Notes: a model not told the origin generated them from the sequence alone. Shown: positions 24,771 to 33,831, numbered from the stretch's first letter. The stretch is 49,267 nt of DNA from an uncultured Flavobacteriaceae bacterium (GCA_937901915.1 CALGUD010000050.1:1-49267), one strand, 5' to 3'. A program made the numbers and translations.

Positions 24771-26243
24771 ATGTTTAAACACTTCATAACACTTCAGTGG
24801 AAATCCTTTTTTAGGGCAGCATCGTTAAAAACGAACCTGGTCTTAAAGATATTTATGTTTTTTGGCGCCATTTATTTTATAACCATCATGGTTGGCGGTG
24901 GCATTGGCACTTACTTTTTCATTGAAGAAAAGCTTAAAATGGATCCGCTACAGGTAATTAATAAATTCCTGCTTTACTGGTTTGTAGTAGACCTTGTTGT
25001 CAGGTATTTTTTTCAAAAAATGCCTGTTCTGAATATTAAACCTCTGCTTTATTTACCCATTAAAAAGAACAGAATTGTAAATTTTACATTAGGAAAAACC
25101 ATCATTTCTTTCTTTAATATTGTACATGCGTTTTATTTTATCCCCCTGGCTGTAACAATGATCCTTAAAGGGCATCCAATTGCAAATGTACTGGGTTGGC
25201 AATTGGCTATTATAGCTATTATATATTGTAATAATTTCATCAACCTTCTTATAAATAACAAAGATTTACTTTTTTATTCCATGATTGGGATATTATTGAG
25301 TATTGCAGCTCTCCAGTATTATAATCTTTTTGATATTACGATATATGCTGAGCCGATTATGAGAAGTTTTTATGAGAACCCGATCATGGCAACAATTCCA
25401 TGGTTAATTGTTGTTATTCTCTTCATTATTTCTTTTAAATATTTTAAAAATAACCTTTTTCTCGATGCCGGACTGTCGCAAAAGAAATCTGATGCTGTTA
25501 CTGAGGACTTAACCTGGTTGAACCGTTTTGGAAGCATTGCGGTATTCCTTAAAAATGATATTAAGCTTATAAAAAGAAACAAAAGGTCCCGAACTGCTGT
25601 TTTAATGGGCGTATTTTTTATTTTCTACGGATTTTTATTTGTAACAGGTGCTATTGAAGCTTATGACGGACCCGTTTGGAAAATATTTGCAGGACTTTTT
25701 GTTACGGGAGGTTTTTTATTCAGCTTCGGACAATATGTACCGAGTTGGGATAGCTCCTACTATCAGCTTATGATGAGTCAAAATATAAAGTATCGGGATT
25801 ATTTAACGGCTAAATGGTATTTGCTGGTTATTGCTACTGCCATTACTACTTTTATAGCATCTTTTTACCTGTATTTTGGCTGGGAAGCATATCTTGCCAT
25901 TATAACTGCTGCCATATTTAACATTGGCGCTAATTGCCATCTTGTACTGTTGTCCGGCGCTTATACACGTAGCCCTATAGACCTTGCATCAAATAAAAAT
26001 GCATTTGGGGACAAACAGGCATTTAATGTAAAAACACTGCTACTTTCACTCCCTAAAATAGGGTTGCCAATGATTTTGTACACTATTGGACATTACACTA
26101 TAAGCCCAACCGCCGGATATATATTTGTAGCCATCACAGGGTTACTGGGATTAGCATTCAGAAATGTAGTTTTTAATAAAATTGAATCTATATACAAAAA
26201 TGAAAAATATAAAACCATTGCCGCTTACAAGCAAAAAAACTAA
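24771..26243 (+). CDS. ABC exporter permease, DUF5687 family
   Basis: A 490-residue inner-membrane protein with roughly ten hydrophobic segments. The N-terminus MFKHFITLQWKSFFRAAS is characteristic of this flavobacterial permease family. An ABC ATPase gene follows ten bases later and supplies the motor, so the two make a simple ABC-2-like exporter. Substrate unknown; no lipid, drug or peptide gene nearby gives a hint. It diverges from the reductase gene, with 97 bases between starts. Confidence 0.82.
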   Translation: MFKHFITLQWKSFFRAASLKTNLVLKIFMFFGAIYFITIMVGGGIGTYFFIEEKLKMDPLQVINKFLLYWFVVDLVVRYFFQKMPVLNIKPLLYLPIKKNRIVNFTLGKTIISFFNIVHAFYFIPLAVTMILKGHPIANVLGWQLAIIAIIYCNNFINLLINNKDLLFYSMIGILLSIAALQYYNLFDITIYAEPIMRSFYENPIMATIPWLIVVILFIISFKYFKNNLFLDAGLSQKKSDAVTEDLTWLNRFGSIAVFLKNDIKLIKRNKRSRTAVLMGVFFIFYGFLFVTGAIEAYDGPVWKIFAGLFVTGGFLFSFGQYVPSWDSSYYQLMMSQNIKYRDYLTAKWYLLVIATAITTFIASFYLYFGWEAYLAIITAAIFNIGANCHLVLLSGAYTRSPIDLASNKNAFGDKQAFNVKTLLLSLPKIGLPMILYTIGHYTISPTAGYIFVAITGLLGLAFRNVVFNKIESIYKNEKYKTIAAYKQKN

Positions 26244-26253
26244 TTAGAAGAAC

Positions 26254-26949
26254 ATGATATCTATACATAACCTTTCAAAAAAATACAATAACAATATTGT
26301 TTTAAATATTGAGTCTTTAGAAATTCCAAAGGGACAAAGTTTTGGCCTGGTAGGTAATAACGGAGCAGGTAAAACCACACTTTTTAGTCTTTTTCTGGAT
26401 CTTATTCAACCTACCACCGGACATATAATCAACAATGGCATCCAGGTTAATGAAAGTGAAGCGTGGAAACCTTTCACTTCTGCCTTTATTGACGAAAGCT
26501 TTTTAATAGGGTATCTTACCCCCGAAGAGTATTTTTATTTTATTGGCGAATTAAGGCAACAGAATAAAGCTGATGTTGATTCGCTTTTAAGTCAGTTCGA
26601 TGATTTTTTTCACGGCGAAATCTTAGGCCAAAGAAAATATTTGCGCGACTTGTCTAAAGGAAATCAGAAAAAAGTAGGTATTGTGGCTACTTTTATCGGA
26701 AACCCTGAAGTTGTTGTTTTGGATGAGCCTTTTGCAAATTTGGACCCTACCACACAAATACGATTAAAAAAGATTATTAAAGATCTTACAATAAAGGGAG
26801 ATACCACTGTACTGGTTTCCAGCCATGACCTCATTCATGTAACCGAAGTATGTGAACGTATTGTCGTTTTAAATAAAGGGGAACTGGTTAAGGACATCCA
26901 AACCTCAACTGAAACATTACAAGAACTGGAACTGTTTTTTGCAGGATAG
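26254..26949 (+). CDS. ABC transporter ATP-binding protein
   Basis: A 231-residue nucleotide-binding subunit. Walker A is GNNGAGKTT (about 35-43), the signature is LSKGNQKK (about 132-139), Walker B is VVVLDEPFANLDP, and the switch histidine lies in VSSHD. The signature LSKGNQ, in place of LSGGQ, is frequent in ABC-2 type exporters. It pairs with the DUF5687 permease just upstream. It ends three bases from the convergent hypothetical gene at 26953. Confidence 0.92.
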   Translation: MISIHNLSKKYNNNIVLNIESLEIPKGQSFGLVGNNGAGKTTLFSLFLDLIQPTTGHIINNGIQVNESEAWKPFTSAFIDESFLIGYLTPEEYFYFIGELRQQNKADVDSLLSQFDDFFHGEILGQRKYLRDLSKGNQKKVGIVATFIGNPEVVVLDEPFANLDPTTQIRLKKIIKDLTIKGDTTVLVSSHDLIHVTEVCERIVVLNKGELVKDIQTSTETLQELELFFAG

Positions 26950-26952
26950 CGG

Positions 26953-27414
26953 CTAATCCTCAAATTCCAGTTTCATATCCTGTATAATATCCCAGTGTTT
27001 ATATCTTTCACCTAAGGTGATAGAATTCATGGCATCTTCAAAATGATAAAACTTGCCGGCTACTTCAGAAGAAACTCTTTTTCTTAGAATTTCATAATAC
27101 TGCTCAAGAAGCATCGCATCTAATTGTTTTATATAAGAGTTGACCTTAACCAATTTTCTTAATTCCCTTTCGGGGATGGAATCCGTCTCAACAAATTCCT
27201 GAAAACGCTCAAATCTCTCTGCCCTGTTTTCCTTCATTTTATCATAGTATTCATTGTAAACTTTCCAGAACTTACGGTCGTCAGCTTCATCTAACTGCAG
27301 GTATTCTTCAATGAGCGCCTTCCTGTCTATAGTAGCAGGTTTATCTTTTCCTGATTGTGCAAATATTCCCGAAGAAACAAGAATAAAAAGAATAACAACT
27401 TTGAGCTTTTTCAT
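26953..27414 (-). CDS. Secreted helical protein, unknown function
   Basis: 153 residues with a signal peptide of about 19 residues (ending GIFAQ). The mature part is charged and almost wholly helical (for example YNEYYDKMKENRAERFERFQEF), rather like the Spy/CpxP-type periplasmic chaperones in size and composition, but I see no LTxxQ motif, so that is only a resemblance. It is not recognised as a named family. It stands alone on the minus strand, between the ABC pair and the sprE cluster. Confidence 0.75.
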   Translation of the reverse strand: MKKLKVVILFILVSSGIFAQSGKDKPATIDRKALIEEYLQLDEADDRKFWKVYNEYYDKMKENRAERFERFQEFVETDSIPERELRKLVKVNSYIKQLDAMLLEQYYEILRKRVSSEVAGKFYHFEDAMNSITLGERYKHWDIIQDMKLEFED

Positions 27415-27583
27415 TGGTAAAATATTATTTTAGGTAATCTAATATAATCAAATATGTAGTAATTTTATACAAATTAATGCATTTTTAGTTTCTTTTCTTT
27501 TACATTTAAAAAAGAAATATATATTCTACTAGCTGAGCAAAGAAGTAAAAAGTATAGTATGGGATAAAGATTTCTGTTTCCTT

Positions 27584-27591
27584 TACTTTTG
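27584..27591 (+). promoter_or_regulatory. -7 promoter element of the sprE cluster
   Basis: TACTTTTG is a full TAnnTTTG match 75 bases before the TTG start of sprE. No TTTG is seen at 19 bp upstream. The rest of 27415-27666 is AT-rich with no other feature seen. Confidence 0.4.
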
Positions 27592-27666
27592 AAATTTAGC
27601 TTATTTTTAGCGCTCATTTAAAATAAAAGAAGAAATATTAAGTTAACAAAGCATATATAAACCATT

Positions 27667-30237
27667 TTGAAATTCACATTAAAAATAATATCCCTGCTAA
27701 CAATCACAACTTTTTTGGTAATAGGATGCTCTACCAAAAAAGATGCTTTTGTAAATCGTAACTGGCATGCATTAAACACCAAATACAATGTGTTGTTTAA
27801 TGGCAATGAAGCATTGATTGACGGGAAAGAAGCGCTTATAGAATCGTATAATGATAACTATTGGGATGTACTACCCGTTGAGCGGCTAGAAATCAGGGAT
27901 GAGATTTACCTGGATAGTGATGTGCCAACAAACCCTAATTTTGAAAGGGCCGAAGAAAAAGCCACAAAGGCTATCCAAAAACGCAGTATGAATATTAACG
28001 GCCGTGAAAAAAATCCACAAATAGATGAATCTTTTCTGGTTCTGGGTAAAGGAAGATACTACGAACAACGTTTTATTCCTGCTCTTGAAGCTTTTAATTA
28101 TATTCTATACAAATATCCCGACAGCGATAAAATAAACGAAGCAAAATTATGGCGGGAAAAAACAAATATCAGGCTCGAAAATGATGAGTTGGCACTTGCC
28201 AATATTAAAAGACTTTTAAAATTTGAGGTTTTAGAAGAGCAATTGCTTGCAGATGCCAATGCTATGATGGGACAAATTTATATGAATTTAAAACATCCCG
28301 ACAGTGCCATTCAAAAACTAAAAGTTGCTTCTTACTACACCAAAAATAATGAAGAAAAAGGTCGTTATTATTACATTATAGGCCAGTTATTTAATGAACT
28401 GGGCCATAAGGATAGTGCAAATTATGCTTTTGATAAAGTAATAGACCTCAACCGGAAAACCCGAAGGGTGTATATGATTAATGCCCATATTGAAAAAGTC
28501 AAAAATTTTGATTCTGTAAATGGTGATAAAGTACTTTTGTTAGAACACTTAACAAAGCTGGAAGAAAACAGGGAAAACCGCCCATTTTTAGATAAAATTT
28601 ATCATCAGATTGCCTTATTTCATCTTAAGGAAGATTCACTGGCTGCAGCAGAAGATTATTTTAATAAATCCCTACGTAAAACTACATTCGATAAAATATT
28701 AAACGCCAGGAATTACGAATACCTGGCACAAATGAAGTTTGACACCAATAAATACAGGGATGCGGGGTTTTATTATGACAGCACACTACTGAACCTTGAA
28801 TCCAAAACAAAAAAATTCAGGCGGCTTACCAAAAAAAGGGTTAATCTGGAAGATGTGATTTTGTATGAGGATATAGTGAAGAAAAATGACAGCATTCTGT
28901 ATGTAGTGTCTTTACCCGAAGAAGAAAGAAAAAATTATTATCAAACTTTCATCGACTCACTCATAGCTAAAGAGGAAGCTCTCAAAGAAAAAGAAGAAAT
29001 AGAAATGCAACTCAGCGGAATGGCCGATAGTGGATTCAGCACCCCGCGAAATACCTTTGGTCCGCAAAATAACGACGATACTTTTTACTTTTATAATCAA
29101 ACTACCCGACAGTATGGAATAGATGGTTTTAAACGGTTATGGGGCAACCGGACTTTAGAAGATAACTGGAGACTGAGTAATAAAACAGTAGTAAATAGAA
29201 ACACCCTCGCGAGTAATGCTAGTGACACTATTTCTACAAGATCATCTGATGTATATACTGTGGAATATTATACAAACAGGCTTCCCACCCAAAAAGAAAA
29301 ACTGGATAGTCTGGTAATTGAAAGAAATTTCGCGAATTATCAGTTAGGTACAATCTATAAAGAGAAATTTTTAGAATATGACCTGGCAGTAAATAAATTT
29401 GAAACACTTTTAAAGAATGATCCTGAAGAAAAATTAATAGTTCCTTCAAAATATAACCTTTATAAAATATACGAGTTACAAAACTCGCCTAAAGCTAATC
29501 CTTTAAAGTTAAATATTATCAGTGAACACAATAATTCACGCTATGCACAAATACTGGCAAATCCGGAACTAATTTTATCGAATGATCAGGATGGGCCTGA
29601 TGCCAAATACAATGAACTCTTTCACAGGTTTGAAAATCAGGATTATGAAACAGTCATTTTTGAAGCCGAAAGATATATCACCAGATATAGTGGCGATCCT
29701 ATAGCAACAAAATATGAAATGCTGAAAGCTTCTGCTATAGGAAGATTAAGAGGTTTTGAAGCATATAAAGAGGCACTAAATTACATTGCTCTTAACTATC
29801 CGAATAAAGAAGAAGGCAAAGAAGCACAGAAAATTATTGATGAAACTTTACCAAGAATCGAAAATAATACTTTTGCCGACTCAACGGCCATATCTACATG
29901 GAAACTTATATTTCCATTCCATAGAGATGATGTTTTTGAAATAAATAAACTATCTGAATCTCTTGAGAAAGCAATAAATGCAGTACCTCAGAGAAAACTT
30001 TCGATGTCCGATGATATATATGATTCTGAGCTAAGATTCCTCGTTGTACACAATTTTCCATCTAAGGATCAGGCACTTGGATTTGCAGAATTCTTAAAGA
30101 TTAACAAAGATTATTTGATTGATTCAGAGAATTTTGTAATTTCGTCTTTAAATTATAAAATTATTTATATTCATAAAAACTTAAATACGTATTTAACTGA
30201 AGTAAATAACCCGAATCTTAATCTTAAATTTAACTAG
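27667..30237 (+). CDS. sprE: SprE/PorW-like gliding motility and type IX secretion lipoprotein
   Basis: 856 residues. The start codon is TTG; the next residues KFTLKIISLLTITTFLVIGC form a lipoprotein signal with the lipidated cysteine at 21. The body has several tetratricopeptide-like repeats (about 110-380 and 560-740). The N-terminal NRNWHALNTKYNVLFNGNEAL is characteristic of SprE of Flavobacterium and PorW of Porphyromonas, a periplasmic or outer-membrane lipoprotein needed for type IX secretion and gliding. A bactofilin gene begins two bases after its stop, followed by atpZ. Other gld, spr or por genes are not in the window, as usual for this scattered system. Confidence 0.87.
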   Translation: MKFTLKIISLLTITTFLVIGCSTKKDAFVNRNWHALNTKYNVLFNGNEALIDGKEALIESYNDNYWDVLPVERLEIRDEIYLDSDVPTNPNFERAEEKATKAIQKRSMNINGREKNPQIDESFLVLGKGRYYEQRFIPALEAFNYILYKYPDSDKINEAKLWREKTNIRLENDELALANIKRLLKFEVLEEQLLADANAMMGQIYMNLKHPDSAIQKLKVASYYTKNNEEKGRYYYIIGQLFNELGHKDSANYAFDKVIDLNRKTRRVYMINAHIEKVKNFDSVNGDKVLLLEHLTKLEENRENRPFLDKIYHQIALFHLKEDSLAAAEDYFNKSLRKTTFDKILNARNYEYLAQMKFDTNKYRDAGFYYDSTLLNLESKTKKFRRLTKKRVNLEDVILYEDIVKKNDSILYVVSLPEEERKNYYQTFIDSLIAKEEALKEKEEIEMQLSGMADSGFSTPRNTFGPQNNDDTFYFYNQTTRQYGIDGFKRLWGNRTLEDNWRLSNKTVVNRNTLASNASDTISTRSSDVYTVEYYTNRLPTQKEKLDSLVIERNFANYQLGTIYKEKFLEYDLAVNKFETLLKNDPEEKLIVPSKYNLYKIYELQNSPKANPLKLNIISEHNNSRYAQILANPELILSNDQDGPDAKYNELFHRFENQDYETVIFEAERYITRYSGDPIATKYEMLKASAIGRLRGFEAYKEALNYIALNYPNKEEGKEAQKIIDETLPRIENNTFADSTAISTWKLIFPFHRDDVFEINKLSESLEKAINAVPQRKLSMSDDIYDSELRFLVVHNFPSKDQALGFAEFLKINKDYLIDSENFVISSLNYKIIYIHKNLNTYLTEVNNPNLNLKFN

Positions 30238-30239
30238 TT

Positions 30240-30680
30240 ATGTTTTCAGAAGCAAAAAAATTCAAAGCGGATAGTGCACCTACTATCGGACTAACAAACA
30301 GGTTAGTAGCAAACACAAAAATCAAAGGAGATATTACTGCAGAGGCTGATTTCAGAATTGACGGCATTTTAGAAGGTAGTATTAAAACCAAGGGAAAAGT
30401 AGTTATAGGAAAAACCGGTTTCATAAACGGAAAGGTTTATTGTGAGAATGCTGACATTGAAGGAAAGTTTAACGGTGAACTTAATGTATCTAACATTCTA
30501 ACCCTTAAAAGTACTGCCGAAATCCAGGGAAATGTTATAGTAGGGAAACTCTCAGTAGAACCTGGGGCTAACTTTAACGCTACTTGCGACATGAAAGGTG
30601 CCGGTATTAAAGAATTAAAAGCCACTCCTTCTGGTAGTACCAGCAACAATAATGAACAAAAAGCCGAAAAAACCGCTTAA
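30240..30680 (+). CDS. Bactofilin (polymer-forming cytoskeletal protein)
   Basis: 146 residues. The core (about 20-125) has the regular short hydrophobic repeats of the bactofilin beta-helix: IKGDITAEADFRIDGILEGSI, then KVVIGKTGFINGKVYCENADIEGKFNG. Bactofilins form nucleotide-free filaments on the membrane that place cell-wall enzymes or other machines. The tail is low-complexity and polar. The gene sits two bases after sprE and overlaps atpZ by 29 bases. The tight link with a gliding lipoprotein suggests they are co-expressed; a physical link is speculation. Confidence 0.9.
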   Translation: MFSEAKKFKADSAPTIGLTNRLVANTKIKGDITAEADFRIDGILEGSIKTKGKVVIGKTGFINGKVYCENADIEGKFNGELNVSNILTLKSTAEIQGNVIVGKLSVEPGANFNATCDMKGAGIKELKATPSGSTSNNNEQKAEKTA

Positions 30681-30882
30681 TACATACGCAAAGTATTCCG
30701 GCATCCTTTTTCAAATGATAGCAATTGTTTTTATTGGATCCTTTATCGGGGTTAAACTCGATCAAAAATTCCCTAATGAACATTCTGCCTATACTATTAT
30801 TGTATCATTTTGTTCTGTAGTAGTATCCGTGTATTTTGTTATCAAACAAATAAATAGTTTTTCAAAAGATGATGAAGGATGA
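30652..30882 (+). CDS. atpZ: AtpZ/AtpI-type ATP synthase accessory protein
   Basis: 76 residues with two hydrophobic helices (about 12-32 and 45-66) and the intervening GVKLDQKFPNEHSAYT, which matches the AtpZ/AtpI family. AtpI/AtpZ proteins help assemble the c-ring or move magnesium or calcium; which applies here is not known. It starts inside the end of the bactofilin gene (29-base overlap) and overlaps the next gene by 14 bases, so its translation is probably coupled on both sides. Confidence 0.82.
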   Translation: MNKKPKKPLNTYAKYSGILFQMIAIVFIGSFIGVKLDQKFPNEHSAYTIIVSFCSVVVSVYFVIKQINSFSKDDEG

Positions 30883-31273
30883 TAATTTATTTAATAAAAA
30901 GATCAATACCTTTTTATTAGAATTACTTATATTAAGTTTAACTTTATTTGGATTACATAATTTTCTTCAGTTTTATCTTTTCAATGAATTTGAATTATTT
31001 TATCCTCTGTGGATAATTTATTTATTCCATTTTTTTACAGTCCTCTTTATATATATTATTATTTATAATAGATATACCAAAGGAAAAAAAGAAGTGTTTA
31101 ACTTGTTTATGCTACTTACTTTTTTAAAAACCGTTGCTATTATTGTTTTTTTACTTCCTTTGTTGATATCTGACATGGAAAATAAAAAACCGGATGTCTT
31201 AAATTTCTTCCTCACTTACTTCCTTTTTCTAGCCTTTGAAGTGTATAGTATTAGTAAAGTTTTACAGAGATAA
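30869..31273 (+). CDS. AtpI-position membrane protein (flavobacterial, unknown function)
   Basis: 134 residues with four hydrophobic helices (about 12-33, 42-65, 74-96 and 105-125). It occupies the place of atpI between atpZ and atpB, and its size and topology (about 130 residues, four helices) also fit AtpI. Sequence likeness to AtpI is not plain; it resembles what is annotated as DUF6168 in flavobacteria, from memory. It overlaps atpZ by 14 bases. A strong promoter for atpB follows, so this gene closes the sprE transcript or bridges to the ATP synthase genes. Confidence 0.72.
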   Translation: MMKDDNLFNKKINTFLLELLILSLTLFGLHNFLQFYLFNEFELFYPLWIIYLFHFFTVLFIYIIIYNRYTKGKKEVFNLFMLLTFLKTVAIIVFLLPLLISDMENKKPDVLNFFLTYFLFLAFEVYSISKVLQR

Positions 31274-31291
31274 TAAACACTTAAATTTTTG

Positions 31292-31322
31292 TTTGTGATT
31301 TGGCATAATGTATGTACATTTG
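31292..31322 (+). promoter_or_regulatory. Consensus promoter of the atp operon
   Basis: TTTG (31292-31295), 19 bp, then TACATTTG (31315-31322): both Bacteroidota promoter boxes match in full at standard spacing. Transcription would start near 31329, about 33 bases before the atpB ATG. This is the best promoter seen in the window. Confidence 0.75.
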
Positions 31323-31361
31323 CACCGAATTTCAAATGAGGTATTCTAATATCATAAAACC

Positions 31362-32453
31362 ATGCAAATAAGCACTTTTAGGATTTTTTTTGTAGCACTC
31401 TTTTTTCACTTTTCACTTATCGGATTTGCCTCTGCGCCTGAAACTGTTCAAAATGAGGAAGAAAACGTTGATTTTGACGCTCTCTCTATGATCACCCATC
31501 ACGTTTTGGATGCCCATGAGTTTCATGTAATTGAATGGAACGGCAAGCACTATTCAATCCCTCTACCAATTATACTTTGGAACAATGGTGAATTAGTTAC
31601 GTTTATGTCCAGTGAATTTCATCACGACGATTCGGGAAAAGTTATAGTTGAAAAAGAGGGAAAAAGATATATTAAACTTCATGAGAAAATTTATCAATTG
31701 AATGAAGGAGACCTAAACGTAAAATTTGATGAAGAAGGTCATGCAGAAAATGTAGTTAAGCCGTTAGACTTTTCTATAACAAGAAATGTATTAATAATGT
31801 GGTTTTCTGTGATACTGCTCTTACTTATTTTTATAACTGCAGCAAAAAACTATAAAAAAACTGATAAGAACGTGCCCTCGGGTATTACGAGTTTTGTAGA
31901 GCCATTGGTTATTTTTGTTAGGGATGAAATAGCAAAACCAATGATAGGTGAGCACAAATACCACAAGTATATGCCCTTTTTGTTGACTGTTTTTTTCTTT
32001 ATATGGCTTAACAACATTCTGGGATTAATACCAATTGTAAATGGCGCCAATGTAAGTGGTAATATTGCATTTACTGCTACCCTGGCCTTATTCACATTTA
32101 TTATAACTATATTTAGCGCCAACAAAAATTATTGGAAACACGTTTTCTGGATGCCAGGCGTTCCTATTCCAATGAAAATATTTTTAGCCCCCATAGAACT
32201 TATAGGAGTATTTGTTAAACCGATTTCGTTAATGATTCGTTTATTTGCAAATATTACTGCTGGCCACATTATTGTTTTAGCCCTCATGTCTTTAATATTT
32301 ATTTTTAAATCAATGGCAATTGCTCCAGTATCGGTTGCATTTGCTCTTTTTATTGGATTAATAGAACTGATCATTACCGCGATACAAGCATATATATTTA
32401 CAATATTGTCTGCCTTATACATTGGCATGGCAACAGAAGAAGAACATCATTAA
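31362..32453 (+). CDS. atpB: ATP synthase subunit a, with extended N-terminus
   Basis: 363 residues, against about 270 in E. coli. The last 220 form the membrane part with the essential arginine in LMIRLFAN (R293), which faces the c-ring in the proton path. The first 140 residues are extra: a signal-like segment (about 1-25) then a polar domain rich in histidine (THHVLDAHEFHVIEW and so on), expected in the periplasm. Such extensions are known in Bacteroidota AtpB. It heads atpB-E-F-H-A-G under its own consensus promoter. Confidence 0.95.
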   Translation: MQISTFRIFFVALFFHFSLIGFASAPETVQNEEENVDFDALSMITHHVLDAHEFHVIEWNGKHYSIPLPIILWNNGELVTFMSSEFHHDDSGKVIVEKEGKRYIKLHEKIYQLNEGDLNVKFDEEGHAENVVKPLDFSITRNVLIMWFSVILLLLIFITAAKNYKKTDKNVPSGITSFVEPLVIFVRDEIAKPMIGEHKYHKYMPFLLTVFFFIWLNNILGLIPIVNGANVSGNIAFTATLALFTFIITIFSANKNYWKHVFWMPGVPIPMKIFLAPIELIGVFVKPISLMIRLFANITAGHIIVLALMSLIFIFKSMAIAPVSVAFALFIGLIELIITAIQAYIFTILSALYIGMATEEEHH

Positions 32454-32475
32454 TTAATTTTTAATATTTATAACT

Positions 32476-32682
32476 ATGGATTTAGGATCAATTGCAGCAT
32501 TAGGAGCTGGTTTAGCTGCTATAGGAGCAGGAATTGGAATCGGAAGGATTGGTGGCCAGGCTATGGAAGCTATGGCTCGTCAACCTGAGATACAAGGTAA
32601 GATTCAAACTTCTGCACTTATATTAGCTGCCTTCGTAGAGGCAGTTGCATTATTTGCAGTTGTAGTATCATTCCTTAAGTAA
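32476..32682 (+). CDS. atpE: ATP synthase subunit c
   Basis: 68 residues in two helices. The first is glycine- and alanine-rich (GAGLAAIGAGIGIGRIGG), the polar loop is ARQPE, and the ion-binding glutamate is E55 in AAFVEAVAL. The residue after it is alanine, not the serine or threonine seen in sodium-binding c subunits, so proton coupling is likely. It lies 22 bases after atpB. A hairpin with a short T run follows the stop codon and could lower expression of the genes downstream relative to c. Confidence 0.96.
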   Translation: MDLGSIAALGAGLAAIGAGIGIGRIGGQAMEAMARQPEIQGKIQTSALILAAFVEAVALFAVVVSFLK

Positions 32683-32690
32683 AAAAGAAA

Positions 32691-32724
32691 CCCGGGTACA
32701 ACGGTTGGTGGTATCCGGGCTTTT
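32691..32724 (+). terminator. Hairpin between atpE and atpF (partial terminator or mRNA stabiliser)
   Basis: CCCGGGTAC (32691-32699) pairs with GTATCCGGG (32711-32719) in nine pairs, one of them G-U, and CTTTT follows. Since atpF-H-A-G lie beyond, it cannot be a full stop. A partial terminator would fit the high need for subunit c over subunit b. Confidence 0.65.
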
Positions 32725-32750
32725 AATGATTTATTAAAAATATTATAATT

Positions 32751-33254
32751 ATGGATAGTAGTCAATTTGTTACTCCCGGATTTGGATTGGTTTTTTGGAC
32801 AATAATCACTTTTTTATTGCTTCTTTTGATTTTGAAAAAGTTTGCATGGAAACCTATTCTGGGCGCTGTAAGTGACAGGGAAGAAGGAATTAAAAAGGCA
32901 TTGTCTGCAGCCGAGGAGGCAAAAAAAGAAATGCAAAACCTTCAGGCTGATAATGAAAAACTTATAAAAGAAGCGCGTGCTGAAAGAGAAGCTATGATTA
33001 AGGAAGCTCGTGAAATAAAAGACAAAATGGTTTCTGATGCCAAAGACCAGGCCCAGGTTGAGGCTAATAAACTCATAAAACAAGCAAAAGCTACTATTGA
33101 AAGTGAAAAACAAGCTGCTTTAGTTGATATTAAAAACCAGGTAGCATCATTATCGGTTGAAATAGCAGAAAAAGTAGTGCGTCGCGAACTGAGCGATAAG
33201 AATAAGCAATTAAAGCTTGTTGAGAAAATGCTTGGTGATGTAACCTTAAACTAA
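32751..33254 (+). CDS. atpF: ATP synthase subunit b
   Basis: 167 residues. One N-terminal membrane helix (about 12-30, GLVFWTIITFLLLLLILKK) is followed by a long charged coiled coil rich in alanine, glutamate and lysine (to about 125) and a C-terminal part that contacts delta. It is the peripheral stalk of the enzyme, normal in length for the family. It ends four bases before atpH. Confidence 0.95.
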   Translation: MDSSQFVTPGFGLVFWTIITFLLLLLILKKFAWKPILGAVSDREEGIKKALSAAEEAKKEMQNLQADNEKLIKEARAEREAMIKEAREIKDKMVSDAKDQAQVEANKLIKQAKATIESEKQAALVDIKNQVASLSVEIAEKVVRRELSDKNKQLKLVEKMLGDVTLN

Positions 33255-33258
33255 AGAA

Positions 33259-33795
33259 ATGGCAGGAGCAAGAGCAGCAATACGTTACGCAAAAGCAATT
33301 TTAGGACTTGCACAGGATCAAAAGTTAGCTGAGAAGGTAAATGACGACATGAAGTTAATAAATACGACAGTATTTAATAATAAAGAATTACAGGAGTTCC
33401 TTAAGAATCCGGTAATTAAGTCAGACACTAAAAAATCGGCTCTTAAAGAAATTTTTTCCGGTATTAATACTATTTCCGACGGACTTATTAATATCCTTTC
33501 TGATAATAAAAGAATAGGTATTTTAGGAGATGTTGCAGAAAAATATATCATCCTTTTCGATCAATTTAAAGGAAGGGAAGTTGCTGTTGTAACAACGGCT
33601 GTACCTCTTACTGAAGATCTGGAAAAGAAAGTACTTGTAAAAGTAAGAGAACTCACCGGCAATGACATAACCATTGAAAATAAAATAGACGAAAGCATTC
33701 TTGGAGGGTTTATTTTAAGAGTAGGCGATTTACAATATAATGCAAGTATTTCTCATAAGCTCAACAAGTTAAAAAGAGAATTAATTTTGAATTAA
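33259..33795 (+). CDS. atpH: ATP synthase subunit delta
   Basis: 178 residues, the family's usual length. Helical N-terminal domain (RAAIRYAKAILGLAQDQ at about 5-21) and the C-terminal LGGFILRVGDLQYNASISHKLNKL are characteristic of delta/OSCP, which ties the peripheral stalk to the top of F1. The gene begins four bases after atpF. A stem-loop and 56 bases separate it from atpA. Confidence 0.93.
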   Translation: MAGARAAIRYAKAILGLAQDQKLAEKVNDDMKLINTTVFNNKELQEFLKNPVIKSDTKKSALKEIFSGINTISDGLINILSDNKRIGILGDVAEKYIILFDQFKGREVAVVTTAVPLTEDLEKKVLVKVRELTGNDITIENKIDESILGGFILRVGDLQYNASISHKLNKLKRELILN

Positions 33796-33802
33796 GAATT
33801 AC

Positions 33803-33831
33803 AGACTCCTGGCATTTCATGCCTTGTGTCT
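33803..33831 (+). promoter_or_regulatory. Stem-loop in the atpH-atpA gap
   Basis: GGCAT (33811-33815) and ATGCC (33819-33823) form a tight hairpin with a 3-nt loop; AGAC (33803-33806) and GTCT (33828-33831) extend it past a symmetric 4x4 internal loop. No T tract follows. Possibly an mRNA processing or stability element. Confidence 0.4.

Noticed and set aside
32683..32750. Reading the atpE hairpin as the end of the operon
   Set aside because: atpF-H-A-G follow at once on the same strand with no other promoter box seen, so termination can be partial at most.
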